Below, in pieces: positions 7,988 through 16,939 of a stretch of 33,186 nucleotides of DNA (positions within the stretch are counted from its first letter, which is position 1; the number at the start of each line of letters is the position of its first letter). Below the pieces are notes generated by a model. The model did not search any database. It was given only the letters and a program-made list of their open reading frames with translations, and was not told the DNA's origin. Made by a program: the position numbers and the translations under genes. The stretch comes from Rhodospirillaceae bacterium (lineage in GTDB: Bacteria > Pseudomonadota > Alphaproteobacteria > CACIAM-22H2), in assembly GCA_027490975.1 (NCBI GenBank), contig JAIXXA010000066.1, positions 1-33,186 of the forward strand. The letters run 5' to 3'.

Positions 7988-8023
7988 GGGCCGCGCCGGG
8001 CAGAACACCGCGCGGCCCTTTTT
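7988..8023 (+). terminator. Rho-independent terminator after TorF-like gene
   Basis: A 9-bp GC stem (GGGCCGCGC 7988-7996 with GCGCGGCCC 8010-8018) and a 13-base loop, followed by five T (8019-8023), 22 bases after the stop codon. Confidence 0.85.
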
Positions 8024-8075
8024 CGTTTCGGGCCGGTTTCATTTTTGGGCGGCGGAGGGCTAGAATCGGCGCCTG

Positions 8076-8798
8076 ATGAGCCGTCCGCGCATCCTGATCC
8101 TGGCCGACAATCCGCTTGCCGCAGCCCTTGCCGAAGGGTTGGAGGGGCACGGGTTTCGTGCCGAGGCGACGGCGGCGCGCGATGCGGCCCTTGCCCTTGC
8201 CGGCGCCATCGGCTTCGAGGCGGCCGTCGTCGACCGCGGCAATCTCGGGCGTCGGCCGCAGGCTGCACTTGGCGTTCTTGCGGCGGCTTTGCGCTGCCCG
8301 ATCTGCTTGTTGGTGCCGCCGGCGCTGCGCGCGAAACCGAGCGGGATCGACGCCTTCTTGCCCAAACCGGTGCGCCTGCAGGCCTTGGCGGCAGCCTTGC
8401 GCACGGCGCTGCGGGCAGGTGCGCGGACGGGCAACCCGATGCCGGCAAAAAACCCTCGCAAAGCCATCTCCCGGCTGCGTTTGGGCAATGCGGACTTCGA
8501 TTTCGATGCATCCGCGCGCCGCTTGCGCCACCGCAGCACCGGGGTCGAAACCGTGCTGACCGAAATCGAGACGCATCTCCTGTCGATGCTGCTGCGCACC
8601 GCCGGTCAGGCCGTGCCACGAGAAGACTTGCTCCGCGACGTCTGGGGCTATAATTCAAAGGTGAGCACCCGAACGTTGGAGACCCATATCTACCGATTGC
8701 GCCGCAAGCTCGAGCACGGTCAAGGCCGCGCCAAGATTCTCGAAACGGTGCCCGGCGGCTATCGTCTGGCGCTGCGCGGAAAGGACGTGCGCAAGTGA
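8076..8798 (+). CDS. OmpR-family response regulator with degenerate receiver
   Basis: A 240-residue DNA-binding regulator. Residues 1-110 follow the receiver fold (RILILADNP, AAVVDRGN with Asp53, FLPKP with Lys97), but the acidic pair is reduced to one Asp11 (ADN in place of the usual DD) and the conserved Thr/Ser before the fifth helix is Val80. Phosphorylation is therefore doubtful. Residues about 135-235 are a standard winged helix: LTEIETHLLSMLLRTAGQ, VSTRTLETHIYRLRRKLE, ILETVPGGYRLAL. No histidine kinase is adjacent. The stop codon overlaps the GTG start of the MBL-fold hydrolase by 4 bases, so the two are cotranslated and probably functionally linked. It starts about 50 bases after the torF terminator. 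Confidence 0.87.
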   Translation: MSRPRILILADNPLAAALAEGLEGHGFRAEATAARDAALALAGAIGFEAAVVDRGNLGRRPQAALGVLAAALRCPICLLVPPALRAKPSGIDAFLPKPVRLQALAAALRTALRAGARTGNPMPAKNPRKAISRLRLGNADFDFDASARRLRHRSTGVETVLTEIETHLLSMLLRTAGQAVPREDLLRDVWGYNSKVSTRTLETHIYRLRRKLEHGQGRAKILETVPGGYRLALRGKDVRK

Positions 8799-9628
8799 CG
8801 ACCGATCGCCTTGCCGTGACTTTCTGGGGCGTTCGCGGATCGATCGCGTGTCCGGGCCCGGCGACCGTGCGCTACGGCGGCAATACACCGTGCCTGGAAG
8901 TGCACGCCAACAGCCGCCATCTGATTTTCGACGCCGGCACCGGCCTTTTGCCGCTCGGCCGCGACATCGCCGCGCGCGCGGCCGTATGCGAGGCCGACTG
9001 GTACTTCACGCACAGCCATTTCGACCATATCCAGGGCATTCCGTTTTTCGATCCGCTCTACAACCCGCGCAATCGCTTCCGCATGTGGGCGGGCCACCTC
9101 GCCCCCGAAACGAGCCTGCGCGCCGTGCTCTCGACGATGATGCAGGCCCCTTTGTTTCCGATCCCGCTCGAGATCTTCACGGCCGACGTGACGTTCAACG
9201 ATTTCAAGATCGGCGACACGCTGCGCCCCGGCCCCGGCATCGTGATCAAAACGGCGCCGCTCAACCATCCCAACCGCGCAACCGGCTATCGGATCGAAGT
9301 GGCGGGCAAATCGCTGTGCTACGTGACCGACACCGAACATGTGCCGGGCAAGCCGGACGCGAACATCCTGCGCCTCATCGACGGCGCCGATCTCGTGATC
9401 TACGACAGCACCTATACCGACGCCGAGTTTCCGAGCCATGTCGGCTGGGGCCATTCGACCTGGCAGGAAGGCGTGCGGCTGGCAACCCAGGCGAACGTCA
9501 AACGCCTGGCGATCTTCCACCATGACCCGTCGCACGACGACGATTTCATGGACAAGGTCGCGGCCGAAGCCGCGGCGATGCGCCCAGGCACGTTCGTCGC
9601 CAAAGAAGGCCAAACGGTCGAACTCTGA
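8795..9628 (+). CDS. MBL-fold metallo-hydrolase
   Basis: A 277-residue cytoplasmic metallo-beta-lactamase-fold enzyme of the PhnP/RNase Z-like branch. The dinuclear metal motif is THSHFDH (His73, His75, Asp77, His78), with further ligands in NHPNRATGYRIE, the TDTEH block and HHDPSHDDDF. It opens with FWGVRGSIACPGPATVRYGG, a feature of hydrolases that act on cyclic phosphodiesters or other phosphoesters, but the substrate cannot be set from sequence. GTG start (8795) overlaps the regulator stop as GTGA. It converges with the last gene of the large minus-strand operon, leaving only 3 bases between the two stop codons, with no terminator hairpin visible in the gap. Confidence 0.9.
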   Translation: MTTDRLAVTFWGVRGSIACPGPATVRYGGNTPCLEVHANSRHLIFDAGTGLLPLGRDIAARAAVCEADWYFTHSHFDHIQGIPFFDPLYNPRNRFRMWAGHLAPETSLRAVLSTMMQAPLFPIPLEIFTADVTFNDFKIGDTLRPGPGIVIKTAPLNHPNRATGYRIEVAGKSLCYVTDTEHVPGKPDANILRLIDGADLVIYDSTYTDAEFPSHVGWGHSTWQEGVRLATQANVKRLAIFHHDPSHDDDFMDKVAAEAAAMRPGTFVAKEGQTVEL

Positions 9629-9631
9629 TGC

Positions 9632-10807
9632 CTATTTGTAGGGGTCGGCTGCGTCGCGCAAGCCGTCGCCCAAGAAGTTGAAGGCAAGCACTGTGGCGAT
9701 GACCGGCAGCACGGGCAGCAGCAGCCACGGATAGAGCGCCACCACGTTGATGTTCTGCGCTTCCGTGAGCAACACGCCCCATGAGGTGATGGGCGGGCGC
9801 AGACCGAGACCCAAAAAGCTCAACGCCGTTTCGCCCAAGATCATGGTCGGGATCGCGAGCGTCGCCGACGCGATCAGATGGCTCATGAAGCTCGGAACCA
9901 GATGGCGGAAGATGATGCGCCGGGGCGAGGCTCCCATCAGATTGGCGGCCGTGCAGAAATCTTCTTCGCGCAGCGACAGCAACTTCGAACGGACGGCGCG
10001 TCCCAGGCCTGTCCAACCGATCATGCCCAGGATGAGCGTGATGCCGAAATAGATGTAGAGCGGGCTCCACGACACCGGCAGCGACGCCGACAGCGCCATC
10101 CACAAAGGAAGCTCGGGGAAGGAACGGATGATCTCGATGAGGCGTTGGATCGTCATATCGACCCAGCCGCCGTAATAGCCCGCAAGCCCGCCCAGCACGA
10201 TGCCGAGAATGAATTTGATCGTCACGCCGATGAGGCCGATCGTCAGCGAAATGCGCGTGCCGTAGGCGAGCCTGCTGAACACGTCGCGCCCGAGCCGGTC
10301 GGTGCCGAAGAAAAAGAACGTTCCGCCCTCGGCCGGGCACACGAAATGGAAATTGCCGGCGACCAGACCCATCCATTCGTAGGCGTCGCCGCGGCAGAAA
10401 AAGCGCAGGGGCTGCACCTTGTCGGGATTGGGCGTGTAGTTGCGCTTGAGCGTGTCGAGATCGAGAGAATAGTCGAGCCCGTAGACGAACGGGCCGACGA
10501 ACTTGCCGTCGTGGAACAGGTGCACGGCCTGCGGAGGTGCGTAGATGAAATCCGTGTTGCGCGTGCCGCTCGCGTAGGGCGCGATCATCTCGCTCACGAG
10601 GATCGAGGCGTACATCAGAAGCAGGAAAACGCCCGACCACACGGCCAAACGATGGCGCTTGAGCTTCCACCACATCAGCCGCCATTGCGTGGCCATGTAG
10701 TAGGATTCGAGCTTCGGATCGAGCTTCTCGCCGTCGTAGGGGTCGAACGGCTCGCGGCGCACATAGTGCGGAAGCTTTTCGTCGTTCGTCACGGGGCTGC
10801 CGCTCAT
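9632..10807 (-). CDS. Opp/Dpp-type ABC importer permease (OppC/YejE-like)
   Basis: Inner-membrane subunit of a peptide-class ABC importer, 391 residues from the ATG at 10807. A roughly 50-residue cytoplasmic N-terminus leads to a first membrane segment (AVWSGVFLLLMYASILV, 55-71), then an unusually long loop of about 90 residues (81-165) with two cysteines (Cys138, Cys157). The family motif GTDRLGRDVFSR begins at residue 168, followed by five more membrane segments. The coupling EAA loop is TAANLMGASPRRIIFRHLVP. The C-terminus LGDGLRDAADPYK is typical. ATG overlaps the TGA of the partner permease (ATGA). It is the last gene of the eleven-gene unit. Much longer frames upstream in this frame are read-through of the partner gene's antisense. 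Confidence 0.92.
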   Translation of the reverse strand: MSGSPVTNDEKLPHYVRREPFDPYDGEKLDPKLESYYMATQWRLMWWKLKRHRLAVWSGVFLLLMYASILVSEMIAPYASGTRNTDFIYAPPQAVHLFHDGKFVGPFVYGLDYSLDLDTLKRNYTPNPDKVQPLRFFCRGDAYEWMGLVAGNFHFVCPAEGGTFFFFGTDRLGRDVFSRLAYGTRISLTIGLIGVTIKFILGIVLGGLAGYYGGWVDMTIQRLIEIIRSFPELPLWMALSASLPVSWSPLYIYFGITLILGMIGWTGLGRAVRSKLLSLREEDFCTAANLMGASPRRIIFRHLVPSFMSHLIASATLAIPTMILGETALSFLGLGLRPPITSWGVLLTEAQNINVVALYPWLLLPVLPVIATVLAFNFLGDGLRDAADPYK

Positions 10808-11802
10808 TTCGTGGCCCCCCCGTGCAGACGGATGCGCGGATCGAGGGCGGCGAGAGCCAAGTCCGACAAGAACACGCCGACCACGATCAGCACTGCCTCG
10901 ATCATCAGGAACGAGCCCGCCAGATACATGTCCTGGCTTCGCAGGGCCGACAGCAGCATCGGCCCGTTGGTCGGCAGCGACATCACGACCGAGACGATGG
11001 CTGCCCCGGAAATCATATGCGGCAGCAGGTCGCCGATGTCCGAGATGAAGGGATTGAGCGACATGCGCAGCGGATATTTGAGCAGGGCGCGGCGCGGCGG
11101 CAGCCCTTTGGCTTTGGCGGTGGTGAAGTACTGCTTCTGCAGCTCGTCGAGCAGATTGGCGCGCAGGCGCCGGATCATGGCAGCCGTCCCCGAGGTGCCG
11201 ATCACGATGACCGGAATCCAAAGATGCTCGAGCACCGACAAGAACTTGCCCCACGACATGGGCGCGTCGACATATTCGGGGTCCATGAGCCCGCCGACCG
11301 ACGTGCCGAACCACACGTTGGCGAGATACAGCATCACGAGGGCAAGCAGGAAAGACGGTGTGGCGAGGCCCAGGAACCCGAGCAGCGTGAGGCCGTAATC
11401 GCCCCACGAATATTGGTGCGTGGCCGAGTAGATGCCGATCGGAAACGCGACCGCATAGGTGAACAGCACCGTTACGAACGCGATCAGGAAGCTCAAGGCG
11501 AGCCGATCGCCGATCACTTGGCTGACCGGCAGATTGTACTCGAACGACCAGCCGAGATCGCCCTGCAGCAGGCCAAACAGCCAGTGGAAATACTGTTCGA
11601 CCGGCGTGCGGTCGAGCCCGTATTGCTCGCGCAGGAACGCGATGCGCTCGAGATTGGCGGTCTCGCCCTGCGACTGCAGCTCGGCAATCAGCGTCGACAG
11701 ATAGTCGCCGGGCGGCAACTGGATGATCGTGAACACGATGGCGCTGATCGCCAACAGCGTCGGCACCATCACCAGCAGGCGGCGGATCAGATACTGGAAC
11801 AT
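10804..11802 (-). CDS. Opp/Dpp-type ABC importer permease (OppB/YejB-like)
   Basis: Partner permease of the importer, 332 residues. It starts with the OppB-type MFQYLIRRLLVMVPTLLAIS, a first membrane helix and the loop QYGLDRTPVEQYFHWLFGLL with GDLGWSFEY, then five more membrane segments; the coupling EAA loop reads TAKAKGLPPRRALLKYPLR. ATG at 11802 lies 4 bases after the stop of the binding-protein gene, and the TGA overlaps the ATG of the OppC-like gene. Together with the neighbouring genes this makes a complete importer (binding protein, two permeases, fused ATPase). Substrate is most likely a peptide or a muropeptide-like fragment by family, but sugars are also carried by members of this class. 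Confidence 0.93.
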   Translation of the reverse strand: MFQYLIRRLLVMVPTLLAISAIVFTIIQLPPGDYLSTLIAELQSQGETANLERIAFLREQYGLDRTPVEQYFHWLFGLLQGDLGWSFEYNLPVSQVIGDRLALSFLIAFVTVLFTYAVAFPIGIYSATHQYSWGDYGLTLLGFLGLATPSFLLALVMLYLANVWFGTSVGGLMDPEYVDAPMSWGKFLSVLEHLWIPVIVIGTSGTAAMIRRLRANLLDELQKQYFTTAKAKGLPPRRALLKYPLRMSLNPFISDIGDLLPHMISGAAIVSVVMSLPTNGPMLLSALRSQDMYLAGSFLMIEAVLIVVGVFLSDLALAALDPRIRLHGGATK

Positions 11803-11806
11803 GCCG

Positions 11807-13720
11807 CTATTTCCGCGCCTCGCCGTCGAACCAGAACGTGTCCATGCGGTGCATGCCGAAGAAAGCGCCCGGGTCCCAGTTCCACACCGCTTCGCTCGGC
11901 ACGTTGCGCAACCGGCGCGACACGACGACGGGCTGGCGCACATTGGCGACGATGCCGATCGACCACACGTTCTCGGCATGGTTGGCGAGCATGCGCTGCC
12001 AAATACGCGTGCGCTCGGCAGCGTCGCCCGCTTTGCGCCAGGCTTCGTTGAGTTCGAGGAGTTCCTTGGCGGCCGCCATGTCCACCGCCTCGCCGGCCGT
12101 CCCGCCGGTTTCGGCGTATTGCCCCCATTTGGGCCATTGCAGATGGTTCTGCGAGACGGGGGCGAGTTCTTCGGGCGAAAAGTCGGCACTCGGCAGGCCG
12201 TTCTCGAGGCCGACCCACACGCTCATCTTGGTTTCGCCCGCAAAGATGCGGTTGCGGAAAATCTCCCGCTGCTGCGGGCGCGAGAAGAGTTTGACGCCGA
12301 CTTGCATCCACGAATCGTGGATGAGTTCGAGCACGTCGACCTGCTCGCTGTCTTCGCCGGCCGTTTCGACCACGACTTCGAGCGGGCGGCCATCGGGCAG
12401 TTTGCGCACGCCGCGCGAGTCGCGCTGGGTCAGGCCAATTTCGTCGAGAAGCCGGTTGGCGACCGCCACGTCGAAGCTGCTCCATTGATTGCGGTAGAGC
12501 GGCGCATAGAGCGGGCTTGCCGGCAGAACGCTGTTGGCGCCTTCCACGCCAAGTCCGAAATACACGACCTGGTTAATCTCGCGCCGATTGATCGCAAGCG
12601 AGAGTGCGCGGCGGAAGCGCGCATCGCGCAGCAGAGCGCGCCACACCGGGTCGTTGGCGTTGAGATTGGGATAGAGGGCGATATGGGCGCCCTTGGCCGT
12701 GTTCCACAGGCGCGTTTCGAAATCGTTGCGCTTGCCGGCCTGGCGCAGGAACGTGTAGTTCGCAAAACTGAGGCCCCGCGCTTGCAGATCCGCTTCGCCC
12801 GCCCCCGTTTTTGCGGCGAGGATCTTGCCGTCGGCCACGTTCATCACGAGCCGGTCGATATAGGGCAGCTGGCGGCCGTTTTCGTCGATGCGGTGATAGT
12901 AGGGATTGCGCTCGAACACGAAACGCTCCGAAGGTGCACGCGTGCGCACCATCCACGGATCGAGTGTGGGCAGATCCGGATTCTCGTTGCGGCCGATATT
13001 GTCGAGTCGATTGTGCATCTGCGCCCAATTGCGGGCATTGGTGCGGCGGGCGGCTTGCGTCAACGCCGCCGGATCGTTGTAGCGCGCATGGAAGGCGCGC
13101 AAATAATGCGCCGGGCGATAGAGCGTGAGCGGTGCCGGGCCCGCTATCGCCGACAGCAAGCCCGGATTGGGTGCGTGCCATTCGTAGACCACGGTCGCGG
13201 CGTCGGGATAGGTGACCTTCGGCGGCTTGCCGTCCACCAGCAGCGCCTTGACGGGCCCGCCCGGCGACAATTCCTTGTTGTTGGCGACGTCTTCCCAGAA
13301 ATAGCGGAAATCCTCGGACGTGAAGGGCGTGCCGTCCGACCAGCGATGGCCGGGGCGCAATCGCATCGTGAAGATGCGGCCTTCGACGATTTCGAGCGAT
13401 TCAAGCAGATCGGGGGCGAGCCGCAGCTCGGAATCGTAGCCCACGAGCCGCGCATAGCTGAAGGTCGAGATGATGCGCACATCTTGGGCGCGGCCTGCGA
13501 GCGTGCGAATCTCGCCCCCGTGGCGTCCGGGTTCCCAATCTTCGCGCGACAGCTTTGTCGTGAGGGGTGTTTTGGGCAGCCGCTCGGCGATCGCCGGCAA
13601 GCGCCCTGCCGCGACGTCGGCGGCCAGTGCCGGCGTTTCGATATACGTGGCGGCCCCAGCCGGCGCAGTCCCGACAGGTGCGGCGACAAGGGCAAGGACG
13701 AGCGCGAGTTTGCGGATCAT
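11807..13720 (-). CDS. ABC importer periplasmic substrate-binding protein (SBP family 5)
   Basis: A 637-residue extracytoplasmic solute-binding protein of the DppA/OppA class, longer than typical (about 530-600). It has a cleavable signal peptide ([17 protein letters not shown], likely cut near PAGAA). Diagnostic blocks include the segment LRPGHRWSDGTPFTSEDFRY, LRDARFRRALSLAINRREI and the C-terminal NVPSEAVWNWDPGAFFG. ATG at 13720 overlaps the TGA of the ATPase gene (ATGA). The ligand is not readable; the tryptophan-rich tail (QWPKWGQY, VWNWDPG) is seen in binding proteins for larger oligopeptides or oligosaccharides. In this operon, with a D-Ala-D-Ala dipeptidase, cell-wall peptides are a reasonable guess. 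Confidence 0.92.
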   Translation of the reverse strand: MIRKLALVLALVAAPVGTAPAGAATYIETPALAADVAAGRLPAIAERLPKTPLTTKLSREDWEPGRHGGEIRTLAGRAQDVRIISTFSYARLVGYDSELRLAPDLLESLEIVEGRIFTMRLRPGHRWSDGTPFTSEDFRYFWEDVANNKELSPGGPVKALLVDGKPPKVTYPDAATVVYEWHAPNPGLLSAIAGPAPLTLYRPAHYLRAFHARYNDPAALTQAARRTNARNWAQMHNRLDNIGRNENPDLPTLDPWMVRTRAPSERFVFERNPYYHRIDENGRQLPYIDRLVMNVADGKILAAKTGAGEADLQARGLSFANYTFLRQAGKRNDFETRLWNTAKGAHIALYPNLNANDPVWRALLRDARFRRALSLAINRREINQVVYFGLGVEGANSVLPASPLYAPLYRNQWSSFDVAVANRLLDEIGLTQRDSRGVRKLPDGRPLEVVVETAGEDSEQVDVLELIHDSWMQVGVKLFSRPQQREIFRNRIFAGETKMSVWVGLENGLPSADFSPEELAPVSQNHLQWPKWGQYAETGGTAGEAVDMAAAKELLELNEAWRKAGDAAERTRIWQRMLANHAENVWSIGIVANVRQPVVVSRRLRNVPSEAVWNWDPGAFFGMHRMDTFWFDGEARK

Positions 13721-15639
13721 GCGCTCACCCTGGGCCGCGCACAGCTGCGCAGCAGACTATGGTCGCTGCCGCGGGCAGCACGCACCAAATGCCCGCCGCC
13801 CAGATCGATCAAGGTCGCGTCGGTCTTTGAGTCCACCGTGAACGGCGCCGGCCACAAGTCCGGCATCGAAGCGCGGCCCTCCATGAGGGCACGCAGATCG
13901 AGCGGCTTGTCGATATTGGGCTCAGGGACCGCCGACAGCAGCGCTTGCGTATAGGGATGGATCGGTTCCTGAAAAAGCTGCGCGCGCGGGGCCACTTCGA
14001 CGAGACGGCCCGCGCACATCACCGCGATGCGGTCGGCCATGTAGTCGACGACCGCGAGATTGTGGCTCACGAACACGTAGGTGAGGCCGAGCGCCTTTTT
14101 GAGATCCTGCAGAAGATTCAGCACCTGCGCTTGGATCGACACGTCGAGGGCGGACACCGGCTCGTCGAGCAGCAGCAGCTTCGGCCCGAGTGCCAGCGCA
14201 CGCGCGATCCCGATGCGCTGGCGCTGCCCGCCCGAAAAGGAATGCGGATAGCGGTTGAGCGCGCGGTCGTCGAGCCCCACGACGCGCAGCAATTCGCTGA
14301 CGGTGGCGCGCCTGCCCGCATCGTCGCCGATTTCGTGGATTACGAGCGGCTCGGCGACGATGTCGGCCACCGTCATGCGCGGATTGAGCGAGCCGAACGG
14401 ATCCTGGAACACGAACTGCACCTGGCGGCGATATTCGAACAGGGCCGCATCCTGCAGCTCGTGCACGTTGCGCCCTTCGAACAGCACGGCGCCGGAATCG
14501 GGTGTCAGCGCCCGCATGACCATTTTCGACACGGTCGTTTTGCCGCAGCCCGATTCGCCGACAAGACCCAAGCATTCGCCGCGCAGCACGTCGAAGCTGA
14601 CATCGTCCACCGCCAGCACCGATTGCGGCGCGCCGGCGCCAAGAAAGCCCGATTTGCGGATCGTGTAGGTCTTGCGCAGGTTTTTGACCTGCAGCAGGGC
14701 GCCGCGCTGTTCGGCAGTACCTTCGGCAGGCCCTTGGTTGACCTGGCGGCGCTCGGGCGGGGCGTTGCGCCGGCGCACCATTTCGCCGAGGTCGCTTTTG
14801 ATCGCGCGCAGGGGCACGAGTTTTTCGCCGGGCTTCATGTCGAAGCGCGGCACGGCGTGCAGCAGCGCTTTGAGATACGGATGTTCGGGCCGCCGGAAAA
14901 TGTCTTCGCGAGTGCCCGCTTCCATCACGCGGCCGCGATACATGACCACGACCTCATCGGCCATGTTGGCGACCACGCCCAGATCGTGCGTGATCAGCAG
15001 GATCGCCATGCCGAGATCGCTCTGCAGATCCTTGAGGAGTTTCAGAATCTGGGCCTGGATCGTCACGTCGAGCGCCGTCGTGGGCTCGTCGGCGATCAGC
15101 AGGGCTGGGCGGCACACAAGCGCCATTGCGATCATCGCGCGCTGGCGCAAACCGCCCGAAAGTTCGAACGGATAGGTCTGCAGCGCCTTTTTGGGATTGG
15201 GAAAGCCGACGCGTACGAGCATGTCCTCGGCGAGGTCGAGGGCCGTCTTTTCGTCGCGCGTCTGGTGCAGGCGCACGGCCTCGGAGATCTGGTTGCCGAC
15301 CGTGTGCAGCGGCGACAGCGACGTCATCGGCTCCTGGAAGATGATCGAGATGCGCCCACCGCGCACTTGGCGATAGGGCGCACCGTCCGGATCGAGTTTG
15401 GCAAGATCGATCGTCGTACCGCGGTCGTTGAACAGCACCGAGCCGCGCGCGATGCGCCCGACCTTCGGCAGAATGCCCATCACGCATTGGCTGATCACGG
15501 TCTTGCCCGAGCCCGATTCGCCGACCACGGCGACCGTGGTGCCGGGCCGTACGCGAAAATCCACGCCGTCGACCGCTTTCACATGCGAATTGTGCACGCG
15601 AAAATCGATCGCCAGATCGCGGATTTCGAGAAGGTTCAC
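13717..15639 (-). CDS. Fused double ATPase of Opp/Yej-type ABC importer
   Basis: One 640-residue chain holds both nucleotide-binding domains (DppD+DppF or YejF type). Domain 1: Walker A GESGSGKT (40-47), signature LSGGLRQR (160), Walker B LLIADEP (180) and switch His218. A roughly 35-residue polar linker (280-315) joins domain 2: Walker A GESGCGKT (361-368), signature FSGGQRQR (468), Walker B LLLLDEP (488), His526. Both carry the oligopeptide C-terminal segment ([12 protein letters not shown] and [14 protein letters not shown]). GTG at 15639 overlaps the upstream TGA (GTGA) and has a GGGGCG ribosome-binding site; an in-frame extension further upstream is read-through. The first signature has Leu where Met or Gln is common, a mild variant. 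It powers the two adjacent permeases. Confidence 0.94.
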   Translation of the reverse strand: MNLLEIRDLAIDFRVHNSHVKAVDGVDFRVRPGTTVAVVGESGSGKTVISQCVMGILPKVGRIARGSVLFNDRGTTIDLAKLDPDGAPYRQVRGGRISIIFQEPMTSLSPLHTVGNQISEAVRLHQTRDEKTALDLAEDMLVRVGFPNPKKALQTYPFELSGGLRQRAMIAMALVCRPALLIADEPTTALDVTIQAQILKLLKDLQSDLGMAILLITHDLGVVANMADEVVVMYRGRVMEAGTREDIFRRPEHPYLKALLHAVPRFDMKPGEKLVPLRAIKSDLGEMVRRRNAPPERRQVNQGPAEGTAEQRGALLQVKNLRKTYTIRKSGFLGAGAPQSVLAVDDVSFDVLRGECLGLVGESGCGKTTVSKMVMRALTPDSGAVLFEGRNVHELQDAALFEYRRQVQFVFQDPFGSLNPRMTVADIVAEPLVIHEIGDDAGRRATVSELLRVVGLDDRALNRYPHSFSGGQRQRIGIARALALGPKLLLLDEPVSALDVSIQAQVLNLLQDLKKALGLTYVFVSHNLAVVDYMADRIAVMCAGRLVEVAPRAQLFQEPIHPYTQALLSAVPEPNIDKPLDLRALMEGRASMPDLWPAPFTVDSKTDATLIDLGGGHLVRAARGSDHSLLRSCARPRVSA

Positions 15640-16175
15640 GCGTTCGCCCCGCTGCTTTTCGTGGCGTCGATTGCGGCGGCATCGTCCATGGGCGGCGCCA
15701 GATGGATGCCAAGGGCGCTGAAATTGGCGCGGCTGATTTCGTCGATCGTAAGGTCGAGGGCTTGGGCGGCAGCGGCCGCGCGCGCGGCAAAAGCCGGGAA
15801 ATTGTCGGCGGCCGAGTCGGCGACGATTTTCGCCGTCTCGGATTTGAGCGTCAGTTGCATCCAACCCCCCGTACGGTCGCGCCCCGTCGCATAAAATGCA
15901 AGCTTCAGCGACCGAACTTGATCCCAGCGAACACTAGCTTGCGCCGATCCCGAAAGCGAGAGACCCGTGTCGTCCCAAACGATCTGCGTCTTCTGGCGTA
16001 TCCGGGTGCGCCACCCGAATACCAGAAACAAAACGCACAGCGGCACCAGCAGCCAGTGCGCGAACGTCCATTGCCCCAGCGACAGGGCCGGAACGCCGGT
16101 GAAGACGATGCCGACCGCGGCGCGCGCATAGTCGCCCATCACGGCTTTGGCGGGGTAGGAGAGTCGTTCTGTCAT
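15636..16175 (-). CDS. Hypothetical two-helix membrane protein with PH-like cytoplasmic part
   Basis: A 179-residue protein I cannot name. Two membrane helices are visible near the N-terminus (ARAAVGIVFTGVPALSL, about 18-34, and WLLVPLCVLFLVFGW, about 41-55), joined by a very short loop. The remainder is a beta-rich domain (TQIVWDDTGLSLSG, VRWDQVRSLKLAFYA, GGWMQLTLKSETAKIVAD) followed by an Ala-rich helix, which resembles the bacterial PH/YcxB-like fold; that is a structural guess. It overlaps by 4 bases both the deacetylase stop upstream and the ATPase start downstream, placing it firmly in the operon between the glycan genes and the transporter. It might tether or adjust one of those machineries. 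Confidence 0.8.
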   Translation of the reverse strand: MTERLSYPAKAVMGDYARAAVGIVFTGVPALSLGQWTFAHWLLVPLCVLFLVFGWRTRIRQKTQIVWDDTGLSLSGSAQASVRWDQVRSLKLAFYATGRDRTGGWMQLTLKSETAKIVADSAADNFPAFAARAAAAAQALDLTIDEISRANFSALGIHLAPPMDDAAAIDATKSSGANA

Positions 16176-16939
16176 TTTTGTGCCGCGAAAATTTCAACAG
16201 GGTCGGCAAAGCGCGCCGCACGATGCGTGCCAAGAGCGGTGAAGACGCGCTGCAAGAAGGCCCACGCATCTTCGTCGTGCGCGAGATGATGCGTGAGGAT
16301 GCCGCTCGGCTCGTCCGCATCGACGCGGGCCTCGAGCCTTGCGCGCAAATGCCCGACGAGTGCGCCCAAGCAGACGCCTTCGCCCGCGAACCGGCGCGTG
16401 GACCAATCCATGAGATCGACATGCGTGTTGGTTTGGGCAATACCGGGCGGTGTCTTTTTGCGTGCGTTGAAGGTCGATAGCCCGGTGAGGCCGGCGCCGC
16501 GCAAGGCGGCCGCCACGGCGGGTGCGATGCGGTTGTGCGGCGGGACGAGCATCGCCAGCATGTTCGGGAAGAGCGCGCGCAGCGTCATATGTCCGCGCGC
16601 CAATTCGCCGACGACATAGGCCGTCGGCCGCTCGGGCCCCAACTCGGCTTTGGGCGCGCCGAGCGGCGCGTGGTTCCAATGGTTCCAGCCGTGCTGGCAG
16701 ACGCGCACATTGCGCGCCCGCGCGATGCGGGCCGCCAACGCGGGAACCGCGCGCGCCGGAATCACGGCCAAAGCCAGCGGGATTTCGGGCGCGACCGTCA
16801 AAAGCCGATCGAGAGCGGCGGTCGGATGCGTGGCATCGTCGTCGCGCCACCACAGCGTCGCCGTTTTGCCGACGGCGGCAAAAGCATCGAGTGTGGCGGT
16901 CAGATCGGACCAGTCGGCAGGGGGATAGGCGAGAGCCAT
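16172..16939 (-). CDS. NodB-like polysaccharide deacetylase family protein
   Basis: A 255-residue carbohydrate-esterase-4-like protein without a signal peptide, so it would act in the cytoplasm on a lipid- or nucleotide-linked sugar rather than on exported polymer. Metal and catalytic residues are recognisable: WRDDDA (Asp33-35), HGWNH (His83, His87), the VPPHNR loop (equivalent to motif 3) and a late ILTHHLAHDEDAW. Spacing is shorter than in secreted chitin or peptidoglycan deacetylases. ATG 16939 lies inside the upstream glycosyltransferase gene (40-bp overlap), and its TGA overlaps the next ATG. No strong ribosome-binding site, so translation probably depends on the upstream gene. Removal of an N-acetyl group from a sugar added by the neighbouring transferases is the simplest role; the exact substrate is unknown. 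Confidence 0.85.
   Translation of the reverse strand: MALAYPPADWSDLTATLDAFAAVGKTATLWWRDDDATHPTAALDRLLTVAPEIPLALAVIPARAVPALAARIARARNVRVCQHGWNHWNHAPLGAPKAELGPERPTAYVVGELARGHMTLRALFPNMLAMLVPPHNRIAPAVAAALRGAGLTGLSTFNARKKTPPGIAQTNTHVDLMDWSTRRFAGEGVCLGALVGHLRARLEARVDADEPSGILTHHLAHDEDAWAFLQRVFTALGTHRAARFADPVEIFAAQK

Noticed and set aside
11723-13954. 743-codon plus-strand open frame opposite the binding protein
   Set aside because: Shadow of the high-GC minus-strand gene; the minus strand has a signal peptide and SBP family 5 motifs.
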